Shown: positions 28,462 through 36,518 of the stretch, in pieces
Layout: the number at the start of each line of letters is the position of its first letter
How positions within the stretch are numbered: position 1 is the stretch's first letter
Origin: Flavobacterium sp. Root186
Lineage (GTDB): Bacteria; Bacteroidota; Bacteroidia; Flavobacteriales; Flavobacteriaceae
Reading direction: 5' to 3'
Assembly (NCBI RefSeq): GCF_001428525.1
Contig: NZ_LMHW01000010.1
Coordinates: 372,341-436,340 of the forward strand
DNA length: 64,000 bases
Made by a program: the position numbers and the translations under genes
Notes under the pieces: model-generated
The model's input: the letters and a program-made list of their open reading frames with translations, nothing else
The model's database searches: none
Told to the model about the DNA's origin: nothing

Positions 28462-28815
28462 ATGATTATGTATAAAAAGAAGATTCCGGTAAATTTAGAC
28501 TGCGGGCTGCATTTGTTTATGGAGATAATTCAGGGCAAGTGGAAAATCAGTTTAATCTGGTGTATTCATTCGGGTATCAAACGTCCTGGCGAACTACAGC
28601 GTAAAATGCCGAAAGCATCCAGAAGACTTCTCGATACGCAGTTAAGCGAACTGGTTAATCATGGAATTTTAACCAAAATTACGTATGACGAACGCCCTTT
28701 AAAGGTAGAGTATGAATTAACTTCTTTAGGAAAATCGCTGATACCTGCAATTGAATACACAGCGCAGTGGGGCGAAGACCATCGTGAAGAATTAGAAAAA
28801 TTAATCCAATCATAA
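28462..28815 (+). CDS. HxlR-family transcriptional regulator
   Basis: A 117-residue winged-helix regulator of the HxlR/YodB type. The family opening (NLDCGLHLFMEIIQGKWKIS) includes the conserved Cys14-15 region used for redox sensing in YodB/HypR-like members, followed by GELQRKMPKASRRLLDTQLS (recognition helix), LVNHGILTK and a wing (ERPLKVEYELTSLGKSL). One Cys at the conserved N-terminal position is present here and a second at WCIHSG. It is transcribed away from the aldo/keto reductase. Sensing of quinones, aldehydes or disulfide stress is known in the family and fits the neighbouring stress genes, but is inferred. Confidence 0.9.
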   Translation: MIMYKKKIPVNLDCGLHLFMEIIQGKWKISLIWCIHSGIKRPGELQRKMPKASRRLLDTQLSELVNHGILTKITYDERPLKVEYELTSLGKSLIPAIEYTAQWGEDHREELEKLIQS

Positions 28816-28884
28816 TAATGCAGCTCAGAAAAGAGTTTGTAGTTCATATTTAAATATTGGCTAAAGAAGACAAATAAAAAAGTT

Positions 28885-29742
28885 ATGATAAACGACTATA
28901 AAAAACACGATCTATACGGCAAAACACTAATTCAAAAAATTGAATTGACACCGCCGTTTAATTTTGATTTTCCGGTTACGGAACAGGCTTGTTTTTTATA
29001 TGTGAAAGGAGGAGACGTTGAATATCAAATCGATGATGAACAGATAAACCTTGCAACGAATTATTCGTTATTACTGAACTGTATAAACTCCGGGAAACAA
29101 ATACACAATTCAAAGTCAAAAAGTAATTGTGAAATTGTGATTGTTACGTTCTATCCGGAGATATTAAAAAAAATATACGACAGGGAACTTCCGTTACTGC
29201 TTCAGAAACCTAAGAATGTAATATCGAATAAATCAAGTGAAAAAATAAACAACGATTTTCTAATCCAAAAATACATTGAAGGATTATTGTTTTATTTTGA
29301 AAATCCTTCTTTGATTAATGAAGATATTTTGGTGCTGAAAGTAAAGGAGATTATACTTTTACTTTCTCAAACACAAAATTCAGAATCGATACAGTTGATA
29401 CTATCGCAGCTTTTTTCTCCTACGACTTACACTTTCAAACAAATAATTGAAGCAAATTTGCTTTCACAGCTCACAATTGAAGAACTGGCGCAGCAGAATA
29501 ATTTGAGTGTATCATCATTCAAACGAGAATTTGCAAAAATATACCATGATACACCGGCCAATTATATTAAGGCTAAAAAGCTGGAGAAAGCTGCCGAATT
29601 GCTGCAAGTTTCTGATCAGCGTATTACTGAAATAGCATTTGACTGTGGTTTTAATGATTTGGCAAATTTTACCAAAAGTTTTACCAGCAAATACAGCATC
29701 AGCCCAACAAGTTATCGCCAGAAACTGAATAACAAAGAGTAA
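28885..29742 (+). CDS. AraC-family regulator, candidate master regulator of the envelope stress genes
   Basis: A 285-residue AraC protein. The N-terminal cupin-like half (FLYVKGGDVEYQID, LLLNCINSG) has several Cys residues; the C-terminal half has the two helix-turn-helix units (LTIEELAQQNNLSVSSFKRE and QRITEIAFDCGFNDLANFTK, ending SPTSYRQ). Directly downstream are three promoters, at 29813, 31495 and 32037, that share one inverted-repeat box with identical spacing to the -7 box; this regulator is the closest candidate to bind it. A strong terminator follows the gene, so its own transcript is separate. The effector is unknown; redox sensing through Cys is possible but not shown. Confidence 0.9.
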   Translation: MINDYKKHDLYGKTLIQKIELTPPFNFDFPVTEQACFLYVKGGDVEYQIDDEQINLATNYSLLLNCINSGKQIHNSKSKSNCEIVIVTFYPEILKKIYDRELPLLLQKPKNVISNKSSEKINNDFLIQKYIEGLLFYFENPSLINEDILVLKVKEIILLLSQTQNSESIQLILSQLFSPTTYTFKQIIEANLLSQLTIEELAQQNNLSVSSFKREFAKIYHDTPANYIKAKKLEKAAELLQVSDQRITEIAFDCGFNDLANFTKSFTSKYSISPTSYRQKLNNKE

Positions 29743-29771
29743 TTGTAAAACTCGTTTTGTATAATATTTAG

Positions 29772-29803
29772 GCATCCTTCATTTATTTGAAGGATGCTTT
29801 TTT
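29772..29803 (+). terminator. intrinsic terminator of the AraC gene
   Basis: GCATCCTTC (29772-29780) pairs with GAAGGATGC (29789-29797) around an A/T-rich loop, followed by a run of T. Confidence 0.9.
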
Positions 29804-29806
29804 TTG

Positions 29807-29906
29807 TGAACCAAATTGCCAAATAGTTGGACTAATTGACAAAACCATTCTCCTTGATCTATCGGAAGTTTGCTATGTATTTTCAAACAAATTTAAATCA
29901 TAAAAA
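29807..29906 (+). promoter_or_regulatory. promoter P1 with shared inverted-repeat box
   Basis: TTGCCAAATAGTTGGAC begins at 29816, and TTGACAA at 29836 is its opposing arm. The GCCAAATA core starts at 29818, exactly 47 bp before a -7-like GAAGTTTG (29865-29872). The same arrangement recurs before the OsmC and peroxiredoxin genes. A degenerate TGT...ACA lies at 29876-29889, where those two promoters carry a full palindrome. Confidence 0.6.
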
Positions 29907-30401
29907 ATGGGATTATCAAGCTTAGGAATTTTTCACACAATTATAGGTGTTGCCGCAATCGCAGCGGCAGTAGTAGATTTTATCAAATACGGTAAAATCA
30001 ATTTGAATACATTATCCGGCAAAATATATTTTTACGGAACAGTCGTTACCTCACTAACCTCATTAGGTATCTCCAAACATGGCGGGTTTAATCCGGGACA
30101 TGTCTTTGCTATTTTTATAATCATTCTGGTGCTGGCAGCCTATCTTCTGAATTCAAAAAGAAAAAACAGCGGAAGAGCGCGTTATTTTGAAAATTTCTGG
30201 CTGTCTTTTAGTTTTTTCCTTTCACTAGTTCCAACGGTTAATGAAACTTTTACGAGAGTTCCGGTTGGACATCCGTTAGCGAAAGATATTAAAGATCCTG
30301 TAATTGGTAATACGCTTCTTATTTTATTGCTGCTCTTTATTGCGGGTTCAATTTATCAATTTAGAAAACAGAAATTAATTAATAAAGCAGCAGGACTTTA
30401 G
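29907..30401 (+). CDS. small integral membrane protein, function unknown
   Basis: I do not recognise this gene with confidence. The 164 residues form four hydrophobic segments (about 5-25, 40-58, 68-90 and 130-152) separated by short loops, with no signal peptide. A conserved-looking SKHGGFNPGHVFAI motif with two His residues lies between segments two and three, and a longer loop FTRVPVGHPLAKDIKDP lies before the last. The layout recalls DUF2306-like membrane proteins. It is followed after 33 bp by an outer-membrane-type protein and shares its promoter architecture with the OsmC and peroxiredoxin genes, which suggests a part in the same envelope stress response. Confidence 0.7.
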   Translation: MGLSSLGIFHTIIGVAAIAAAVVDFIKYGKINLNTLSGKIYFYGTVVTSLTSLGISKHGGFNPGHVFAIFIIILVLAAYLLNSKRKNSGRARYFENFWLSFSFFLSLVPTVNETFTRVPVGHPLAKDIKDPVIGNTLLILLLLFIAGSIYQFRKQKLINKAAGL

Positions 30402-30434
30402 ATCAAAAAACATACTATTTTAAACAACAAAGCC

Positions 30435-31433
30435 ATGAAAATAAAAGCCTTTTTCATTTATATCTTACTTTTCTCGTGCGCATTACAAGCGCAAAACATG
30501 GTCAGTATGTCATCTGTACATCCTGCAGCAGACACAACAAGTGCAGGAAAAAGAGAACTCGCAATTCGTTATCCGGCATTGAGACAGTTTGGTGTTTCTG
30601 CCAGCAGTTTTGGTTATAGCGATTTTGATTCAAAACTGGATGATCAAGATTTTGCAAAAGGAAAAATAAAGACCGAGCGCATCACTACTTTTTTCAATTC
30701 TCCGGCAATTCAGTGGAGTGGAAATTCTCTTTCGGCAACGGTTTTTTATACGTATACCGCCATCGAACTTAAAGATATAACCAATCTTACTGATTCTCAA
30801 TTAATGCCTTTAACATCGGATAGAAACACAATAGATGTGGCGGTGAATTATTCCAGATCTGACCGTATATTTAATCATCCTATCATATATTCATTGGTAG
30901 CAAGAGGCATTTCTGATAATCTAAATTCTGTGAGACGTTTTAATTTTAATGGAAGTTTCACGCTGCCTATAAAGAAAACAGAAAATTCTTCATTTTCTGT
31001 TGGACTTTTGGTGCTGATCGACCCTTCTTCACCAATTCCGGTAGAACCCATTATAAATTATTATCATAAGTTCGTTTCTTCAGGATTGGAACTTATTGTA
31101 GATATTCCCACAGGAATTAATCTTAAAAAAGAAGTGGCAAGAAATGCCTGGGTTATTCTTGGTTCCAACCAAAGTTCGTTCAGTACTTTTTATAATCGCA
31201 GTAATACTCTGCTGGATGGGAAAGTAAGTTACAATACAATCGAACTTAAAAGCGGTGCAGCATTCGAATATCTCTTTGCCAAAAATATTATGTTAAGTGT
31301 TGGAGGCGGCCTCAATAGTTATTTCTCTTCCAGATTATTTAAGGATGGTGAGCATTACAGCAACGCTTCTTTTACAAGTGATGATACCAGTGTGGGTTAT
31401 GTAAATGCCGGCATTTCTCTATTGTCTTTCTAA
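30435..31433 (+). CDS. predicted outer membrane beta-barrel protein (DUF6268-like)
   Basis: A 332-residue exported protein with a signal peptide (FFIYILLFSCALQAQ) and then alternating amphipathic strands to the end (for example AVNYSRSDRIFNHPIIYSLV, SFSVGLLVLIDP, GLELIVDIPTGINL, AAFEYLFAKNIMLSVGGGL). It ends in Phe, as outer membrane barrels do. No catalytic motif is seen. Its style resembles DUF6268 proteins of Bacteroidota, but the match is by general appearance. It is the second gene of the P1 unit and ends at a terminator. Confidence 0.65.
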   Translation: MKIKAFFIYILLFSCALQAQNMVSMSSVHPAADTTSAGKRELAIRYPALRQFGVSASSFGYSDFDSKLDDQDFAKGKIKTERITTFFNSPAIQWSGNSLSATVFYTYTAIELKDITNLTDSQLMPLTSDRNTIDVAVNYSRSDRIFNHPIIYSLVARGISDNLNSVRRFNFNGSFTLPIKKTENSSFSVGLLVLIDPSSPIPVEPIINYYHKFVSSGLELIVDIPTGINLKKEVARNAWVILGSNQSSFSTFYNRSNTLLDGKVSYNTIELKSGAAFEYLFAKNIMLSVGGGLNSYFSSRLFKDGEHYSNASFTSDDTSVGYVNAGISLLSF

Positions 31434-31453
31434 TAAATAAAATATCTTATAGC

Positions 31454-31484
31454 AAAGCCTTAAACTGAAAAGATTTAAGGCTTT
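31454..31484 (+). terminator. intrinsic terminator after the barrel gene
   Basis: AAAGCCTTAAA (31454-31464) and TTTAAGGCTTT (31474-31484) pair perfectly; a short T-run follows. Confidence 0.85.
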
Positions 31485-31494
31485 GTTTTTGGAC

Positions 31495-31572
31495 TAAATC
31501 GCCAAATAATTGGGCTTATTGGCAAAATTCTTCTCTTAAGTATAACGCAATTTTGTACTGTCAATAGTGACA
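31495..31572 (+). promoter_or_regulatory. promoter P2 (osmC-like gene) with two operator-like repeats
   Basis: The upstream box GCCAAATAATTGGGCTTATT starts at 31501 and closes with GGCAAAA (arms GCCAA and TTGGC). Exactly 47 bp later is CAATTTTG (31548-31555), a -7-like box. Eleven bp after that box starts TGTCA-ATAG-TGACA (31559-31572), which would cover the transcription start. P3 has the same layout. Confidence 0.65.
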
Positions 31573-31596
31573 ATCAAATTAAACAATAATTAAGAA

Positions 31597-32013
31597 ATGA
31601 AACGTACAGCAAAAGCACAATGGACAGGAAGTGCAAAAGAGGGAAAAGGAGAATTAACGACTCAAAGCGGGATTTTAAATCAAACCAACTACAGTTTTAA
31701 AACTCGTTTTACAGGAGAAGAAAAAGGTACAAATCCCGAAGAATTATTAGCGGCGGCACACGCAGGCTGTTTTACAATGGCAGTAAGTTTTGCCTTGACA
31801 GAAAAAGGCTTAACACCAACATTATTAAATACTGAAGCGACTTTAACGATGGAAGGTTTTGCTATTTCGGGAATTCATCTTTCGATTACAGGAAGTGTAC
31901 CGGGAATTAACGAAGAAGAGTTTATAGCCGTTACAAAAGCAGCAGAACAGAATTGTTTAATCTCAAAAGCCTTAAGTATCCAAATCACTTCTGATGCGCA
32001 GCTTTTCGCTTAA
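31597..32013 (+). CDS. OsmC-family organic hydroperoxide reductase
   Basis: Thiol peroxidase of the OsmC/Ohr superfamily, reducing organic hydroperoxides with a pair of Cys residues. Both are visible in the family context: HAGCFTMAVSFAL near residue 58 and AEQNCLISKAL near residue 125. The N-terminal strand region (TAKAQWTGSAKEGKGELTT) and the GTNPEELLAAAHAG segment identify the OsmC branch. At 138 residues it is of normal size, and no signal peptide is present, so it is cytosolic. It has its own promoter and lies 120 bp before the exported peroxiredoxin. Confidence 0.93.
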   Translation: MKRTAKAQWTGSAKEGKGELTTQSGILNQTNYSFKTRFTGEEKGTNPEELLAAAHAGCFTMAVSFALTEKGLTPTLLNTEATLTMEGFAISGIHLSITGSVPGINEEEFIAVTKAAEQNCLISKALSIQITSDAQLFA

Positions 32014-32036
32014 ATGAAATAACTTTTGAGGTGAAC

Positions 32037-32114
32037 CAATTTGCCAAATAATTGAACTTAATCGCAAAAGCATACTCTTTTTTGTATTGCAATTTTACAA
32101 TGTCAATAATGACA
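32037..32114 (+). promoter_or_regulatory. promoter P3 (peroxiredoxin operon) with two operator-like repeats
   Basis: TTGCCAAATAATTGAAC at 32041 closes with TCGCAAA; the GCCAAATA core (32043) is again exactly 47 bp before the -7-like CAATTTTA (32090-32097). TGTCA-ATAA-TGACA (32101-32114) starts 11 bp after the -7 box start, just as in P2. Confidence 0.65.
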
Positions 32115-32133
32115 CAATTTAAAATTTAAAATC

Positions 32134-32676
32134 ATGATAACATCAAAAAAATTGAAGGGAATTGTAATGATGATAATTGCAATTCTGTCTCTAACAGTTT
32201 CGAATATCTACGCACAGGAAACATTAAAAAAAGGAGATAAGGCTCCAGTATTTACTTTAAAAAATCAAGATGGCAAAGATTTTAAACTGGCAGATCATCT
32301 GGGAAAACAAAACATAGTGGTTTTTTTCTACCCAATGGATCAGAGCCCGGTTTGTACTGCCGAAGTATGTGCGTTTAGAGATGCTTACGCAAAATACAAA
32401 GATGCCAACGCTCTTGTTATCGGAATTAACCAAGGTACTGTTGAAAGCCATAAAGCATTTCAATCAAAAGAAAAACTTCCTTTTGATTTGTTAAGCGATC
32501 CGGATAATAAAGTATTGAAATTGTTTGGCGTAAAAGAAGAAAATTTAGGCACTATGATCCTGAGCGGACGTGAAACGTTTGTGATTGGAAAAGATGGTGT
32601 TATTGCTTACAGCTTCAGAGATTTTATGAAAGGTGAAGATCATTCTAAAGAAGTACTTTCTTATCTAAAAAAATAA
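32134..32676 (+). CDS. exported peroxiredoxin (BCP/AhpC-TSA type)
   Basis: A 180-residue thioredoxin-fold peroxidase. It begins with a signal peptide (IVMMIIAILSLTVSNIYAQ), so it acts in the periplasm or envelope, unlike the cytosolic BCP of most bacteria. The peroxidatic Cys is in FFYPMDQSPVCTAEVCAFRD; the second Cys five residues later (VCTAEVC) is the usual atypical 2-Cys resolving position of BCP proteins. Other marks are GDKAPVFTLKNQDG and FDLLSDPDNKVLKLFGV. It opens a set with thioredoxin, MsrA, MsrB and DsbD, which can supply electrons to it. Confidence 0.93.
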   Translation: MITSKKLKGIVMMIIAILSLTVSNIYAQETLKKGDKAPVFTLKNQDGKDFKLADHLGKQNIVVFFYPMDQSPVCTAEVCAFRDAYAKYKDANALVIGINQGTVESHKAFQSKEKLPFDLLSDPDNKVLKLFGVKEENLGTMILSGRETFVIGKDGVIAYSFRDFMKGEDHSKEVLSYLKK

Positions 32677-32711
32677 TAATCAGTTCTATTTTTTAAAGTG
32701 TCCGCTATTAA

Positions 32712-32747
32712 GCATCGGTGCTTCAAGGTTACTGACGGCATCGGTGC
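32712..32747 (+). repeat. direct repeat before the thioredoxin gene
   Basis: GCATCGGTGC occurs at 32712-32721 and again at 32738-32747 in the 102-bp gap between the peroxiredoxin and thioredoxin genes. It is more G+C-rich than its surroundings. It might be a regulator site or a processing structure; nothing further is seen. Confidence 0.35.
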
Positions 32748-32778
32748 GTGGAGCGGTTAATCTTAAAATATTATTCAA

Positions 32779-33231
32779 ATGAAAAATTTAAAAAACGGTT
32801 CCGGAATTATATCGTTTTATTTCTTCCTGTTTTCAATGTTTTGTGCTTTGAATGCGGGTGCTCAGAAAAAAGCGACAGGAAATGAAATAAATTTTATTTC
32901 AAAGAATTATCAGCAGGCACTTACTATGGCTAAAGCAAGTCATAAAAAGATTTTCGTAGATGCTTATGCAGTATGGTGTGCACCTTGTAAACAACTTCAA
33001 AAAACTACGTTCAAAGATTCTAAGGCAGCTGCTTATTTCAATAAAAATTATATCAATTTCAGCATAGATGTAGAAAAAGGAGAAGGAACCGCACTAGCTA
33101 AATCATGGGGAATTGAAGGGCTGCCAACACTTTTAATTCTGGACCAAAATGGTAAAGTAATTGCCAGTCACATTGGATATGTTGATGGTGCAGGATTACT
33201 TGAATTTACTAAAGAAGCCTCGGGTCAATAA
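32779..33231 (+). CDS. exported thioredoxin-like protein
   Basis: A 150-residue thioredoxin-fold protein with a signal peptide (FYFFLFSMFCALNAGAQ). The redox motif is WCAPC in AYAVWCAPCKQLQKTTF, and the cis-Pro lies in GIEGLPTLLILDQNGKVI. The arrangement (helix with KTTFKDSKAAAYFNKNYI, then DVEKGEG) places it in the Thioredoxin_7/DUF255-like branch, which often reduces periplasmic partners. It lies between the peroxiredoxin and MsrA genes and is a likely electron carrier from DsbD to these enzymes. Confidence 0.92.
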   Translation: MKNLKNGSGIISFYFFLFSMFCALNAGAQKKATGNEINFISKNYQQALTMAKASHKKIFVDAYAVWCAPCKQLQKTTFKDSKAAAYFNKNYINFSIDVEKGEGTALAKSWGIEGLPTLLILDQNGKVIASHIGYVDGAGLLEFTKEASGQ

Positions 33232-33309
33232 TCTACGTTTTTGATTGAATCAGAAGTTTTATAGAGGAACAATCTCATCAGATGCTCATCTGAATTAATA
33301 ATAAAATTT

Positions 33310-33951
33310 ATGAAAAAACATGTTCTGGCAATTTATATCCTGTTATTTTCCTCGCTTTCAGGATTTGCATTTCACACTTTTAAAAAGAAGCTGAGCAGTT
33401 CGACCCAGACAAAGGCTGTTCAAACAGAAACAGCAACATTTGCTACAGGATGTTTCTGGTGCGGAGAAGCTAAATTTTCACAGCTTAAAGGAGTATTAAA
33501 AGTTACGTCTGGTTATACAGGTGGTCTTACAGAAAATCCGAGTTATGAAGAAGTTTGCACCGGAACGACCGGACATGCTGAGGCATTTTCTATAGTTTAT
33601 GATCCGTCTTTAATTTCATATGATGAATTGCTGGAAGCTTTTTTTCTTTCACATGATCCAACACAGTTAAATCGTCAAGGCAATGATGTTGGGACACAAT
33701 ACCGTTCGGCGATTTTTTATCATAATGAAGATCAGAGGCAGAAAGCCAAATATTGTATTGCTCAGCTTAAAGAGAAAAAAATCTATCAAGCCATGATTGT
33801 TACTGAAGTAACACCCTTTACTAAATTTTATAATGCCGAAAATTATCATCAGGAATATTATAAAAAGCATCCCAATCAGGCTTATTGCCGATATGTAATT
33901 CAGCCGGAGCTGGATAAATTCAGGGAAATATTTAAAAAGAAACTCAAATAG
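33310..33951 (+). CDS. msrA: exported peptide-methionine (S)-S-oxide reductase
   Basis: Repairs the S-epimer of methionine sulfoxide. It has an N-terminal signal or anchor (LAIYILLFSSLSGFAF), so it works outside the cytosol. The catalytic signature ATFATGCFWCGEAKF has the nucleophilic Cys in GCFWC; GYTGGLTENPSYEEVCTGTT, HDPTQLNRQGNDVGTQYRS and AENYHQEYYKKHP are the other family blocks. It is 213 residues long. A further Cys near the C-terminus (AYCRYVI) may resolve the sulfenate. Its stop codon nearly touches the msrB start (8 bp apart), so the two are surely coexpressed. Confidence 0.96.
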   Translation: MKKHVLAIYILLFSSLSGFAFHTFKKKLSSSTQTKAVQTETATFATGCFWCGEAKFSQLKGVLKVTSGYTGGLTENPSYEEVCTGTTGHAEAFSIVYDPSLISYDELLEAFFLSHDPTQLNRQGNDVGTQYRSAIFYHNEDQRQKAKYCIAQLKEKKIYQAMIVTEVTPFTKFYNAENYHQEYYKKHPNQAYCRYVIQPELDKFREIFKKKLK

Positions 33952-33959
33952 TGATCACT

Positions 33960-34481
33960 ATGAAAAATATAGTATTAAGCTGTATAACGGCCTTGTTGAC
34001 TGCCATCGGATATGCGCAAAATATGAAATCAGAGAGAGGACATGAAAATAACCCTTACTATTCAACAACGGATACTTCAAAACTGACTGTATCTGATGCT
34101 GAATGGAAAAAAGTATTACCGATTGATTTATACTTAGTGGCAAGAGAAAAAAATACGGAAAGACCTTTTACCGGGAAATATTGGAAAAGCAGTACCAAAG
34201 GAACTTATTATTGTGCTGCGTGCGGCAATATACTTTTTAAATCAGATGCCAAGTTTGCGAGCAGCTGTGGATGGCCGAGTTTTTACGAACCCATTAGAAA
34301 AAATAGTGTGTATTATCATGACGACAGTTCACACGGAATGAGCCGTACAGAAGTTCTCTGTGGACGTTGTGATGCTCACTTGGGACATATTTTTGATGAT
34401 GGTCCGGCGCCTACTTACAAACGATTCTGCATGAATTCTATTTCGCTGGATTTTGAACCTGAAGGAGAATCAAAAAAATAA
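33960..34481 (+). CDS. msrB: exported peptide-methionine (R)-S-oxide reductase
   Basis: Repairs the R-epimer, complementing MsrA. The start is placed at ATG 33960 (a GTG at 33951 overlaps the msrA stop); from there a signal peptide is seen (IVLSCITALLTAIGYAQ). Zinc is held by two Cys pairs, CAAC and CGRC. The catalytic Cys is in KRFCMNSISLDF, and SSCGWPSFYEP, VYYHDDSSHGMSRTEV and DAHLGHIFDDGPAPT are family blocks. The protein is 173 residues long. It lies 8 bp after msrA and 6 bp before dsbD, which places Met-oxide repair and its electron source in one transcript. Confidence 0.96.
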   Translation: MKNIVLSCITALLTAIGYAQNMKSERGHENNPYYSTTDTSKLTVSDAEWKKVLPIDLYLVAREKNTERPFTGKYWKSSTKGTYYCAACGNILFKSDAKFASSCGWPSFYEPIRKNSVYYHDDSSHGMSRTEVLCGRCDAHLGHIFDDGPAPTYKRFCMNSISLDFEPEGESKK

Positions 34482-34487
34482 ATAAAT

Positions 34488-36398
34488 ATGAATCAAAAAT
34501 TTAAGGGTATTCTGGGAATACTTTTCGTTTTGCTTTTTATAAATGTAAACGCTCAAATTCAGGAAAATCCTGTAAAATGGAAATCCAGTATTGAACAGGG
34601 TTCTGGTGATACTTTGCATTTAAAATTTTCGGCTGTAATTAAAAAAGGCTGGCATATCAATAGTCAGTTTAACAAGATACAGGATGGGCCGCTTTCTACA
34701 TCTTTTCATTTTGAACAATCAGATCAATATGCCCTTGCAGGCCGAGTGATTGAACCCAAACCCTTAAGCCGAATAGAGAAGGGGTTTGAGAATCAAACGT
34801 TGTATTATTTTGAAAATAAAGTCACTTTTATACAAAAGATAATTCCTAAAGTGAAAGGCAGTGTCAAAGTTAAAGCAGCTGTTACCTATATGTCGTGCGG
34901 AAGTACGATGTGTCTTCCGCCAGAAACCGAAGAAATTAATTTAAAGTATATGCCTAAACAAAGTGCAGGAAATGCAAATTATGCACCACCAGCAAAAGAA
35001 GCTAATTTATGGTGGATATTTTTGGGAGGATTCTTAGGCGGTTTTTTGGCAATTTTGACGCCTTGTGTGTTTTCTATGATACCGCTTACGGTTAGTTATT
35101 TTACAAAAAATGGAGGAATAAAACGAGCGATTATTTATGCGGCATCTATTATTGCTATTTATGTTACTCTTGGCTTAACCGTTACACTCACTTTGGGGCC
35201 GGATGCTCTTAATGCTTTGGCAAGCAATGGTATCGTGAATTTTATTTTCTTTTTGATTTTTGTGGTATTTGCGATCTCATTTTTAGGCGCTTTTGAAATA
35301 ACACTTCCAAGCAGCTGGCTTAACAAATCAGATGAAATGGCAGATAAAGGTGGATTGATAGGGATATTTTTTATGGCTTTCACACTGGCTCTGGTTTCGT
35401 TTTCCTGCACAGGTCCAATTATAGGGAATCTTCTGGTAGAAGCTGCAATCAGCGGAAGCATTGTTGGTCCTGCAATTGGTATGTTTGGATTTTCACTTGC
35501 ATTGTCAATTCCGTTTATGCTTTTTGCGGCCTTTCCGAGTATGCTTAAAAAACTGCCAAAATCGGGCAGCTGGCTGGGAAAGGTAAAAGTAATATTAGGA
35601 TTTCTGGAACTGGCTCTTGCGCTGAAGTTTCTCTCAACTTTTGATCTTGTTTATGGATTAGGAATATTAAAACGTGAACTTTTTATAGCTATTTGGATTG
35701 TTATTTTTGCCTTATTTGGATTTTATATGCTAGGCAAACTAAAATTTGATGAATACGAAAACAATTCGAAAGTTTCAATTAGTGGTTTTGTATCTTCTAT
35801 TTTGATATTTAGTTTTGTGGTTTATTTGATGCCCGGGCTTTGGGGCGCTCCTTTGAAATTAGCCAGCGGATTTTTACCTCCGTCTTTTTACAAGGAATGG
35901 AATCAAAATAATGCAGTTTCTGTTTCATCCAATACAGGGAATGTGACAGAAAAACATTCACAGCCATGTCCGCAAAATCTCAACTGTTTTCATGATTATG
36001 AAGAAGGACTGGCTTATGCAAAAAAAGTAAACAAACCTATTATACTTGACTTTACAGGGTGGAGCTGTGTCAACTGCCGTAAGATGGAAGACAATGTATG
36101 GAGTGATAAAGAAGTATGGGACAAATTGAATAACAATTATGTACTGATTTCACTTTATGTAGACGATATAACATTGCTGCCAGAAAAGGAGCAGATCATT
36201 TCAAAAACTACCGGCAAAAAGATCAAAACAGTCGGCAATAAATGGAGTGATTTTCAAACAGAAAGATTTCAAACCAATTCACAGCCTTATTATGTTTTGA
36301 TGGATACAAATGGAAATATGCTTTCTAAACCGGCAGCATACGAGTCAGATGTAAAAAAATATGCCGCATTTTTACAAAATGGGATTGAGAATTTTTAA
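34488..36398 (+). CDS. dsbD: thiol:disulfide interchange protein DsbD-like
   Basis: Carries electrons from cytosolic thioredoxin across the inner membrane. In order: signal peptide; N-terminal DsbD-alpha domain with the Cys pair in SCGSTMCLPPE; eight or so membrane helices with the paired motifs LTPCVFSMIPLTV and SFSCTGPIIGNLL (one Cys each); and a C-terminal thioredoxin domain with WSCVNCRKMEDNVW. All three redox centres are intact across 636 residues. It ends the peroxiredoxin-thioredoxin-msrA-msrB series, 6 bp after msrB, and is the natural reductant of those envelope enzymes. Confidence 0.94.
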   Translation: MNQKFKGILGILFVLLFINVNAQIQENPVKWKSSIEQGSGDTLHLKFSAVIKKGWHINSQFNKIQDGPLSTSFHFEQSDQYALAGRVIEPKPLSRIEKGFENQTLYYFENKVTFIQKIIPKVKGSVKVKAAVTYMSCGSTMCLPPETEEINLKYMPKQSAGNANYAPPAKEANLWWIFLGGFLGGFLAILTPCVFSMIPLTVSYFTKNGGIKRAIIYAASIIAIYVTLGLTVTLTLGPDALNALASNGIVNFIFFLIFVVFAISFLGAFEITLPSSWLNKSDEMADKGGLIGIFFMAFTLALVSFSCTGPIIGNLLVEAAISGSIVGPAIGMFGFSLALSIPFMLFAAFPSMLKKLPKSGSWLGKVKVILGFLELALALKFLSTFDLVYGLGILKRELFIAIWIVIFALFGFYMLGKLKFDEYENNSKVSISGFVSSILIFSFVVYLMPGLWGAPLKLASGFLPPSFYKEWNQNNAVSVSSNTGNVTEKHSQPCPQNLNCFHDYEEGLAYAKKVNKPIILDFTGWSCVNCRKMEDNVWSDKEVWDKLNNNYVLISLYVDDITLLPEKEQIISKTTGKKIKTVGNKWSDFQTERFQTNSQPYYVLMDTNGNMLSKPAAYESDVKKYAAFLQNGIENF

Positions 36399-36456
36399 GT
36401 TATTTTAATGATACTTAATTGAAAAAGATCTTGTGTCTCTAACTTTATACCAATAA

Positions 36457-36488
36457 AAAACCCTTAAACAGAAATATTTAAGGGTTTT
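36457..36488. terminator. bidirectional terminator, part of a dispersed repeat
   Basis: AAAACCCTTAAA and TTTAAGGGTTTT pair around an 8-base loop between the convergent dsbD and mhqO-like genes. The flanks (CCAATAAAA before, GCCTTTT after) are nearly identical to those of the terminator at 44250-44281. Confidence 0.85.
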
Positions 36489-36518
36489 GCCTTTTTATAG
36501 CTTTTTCTAAAAGTATGA

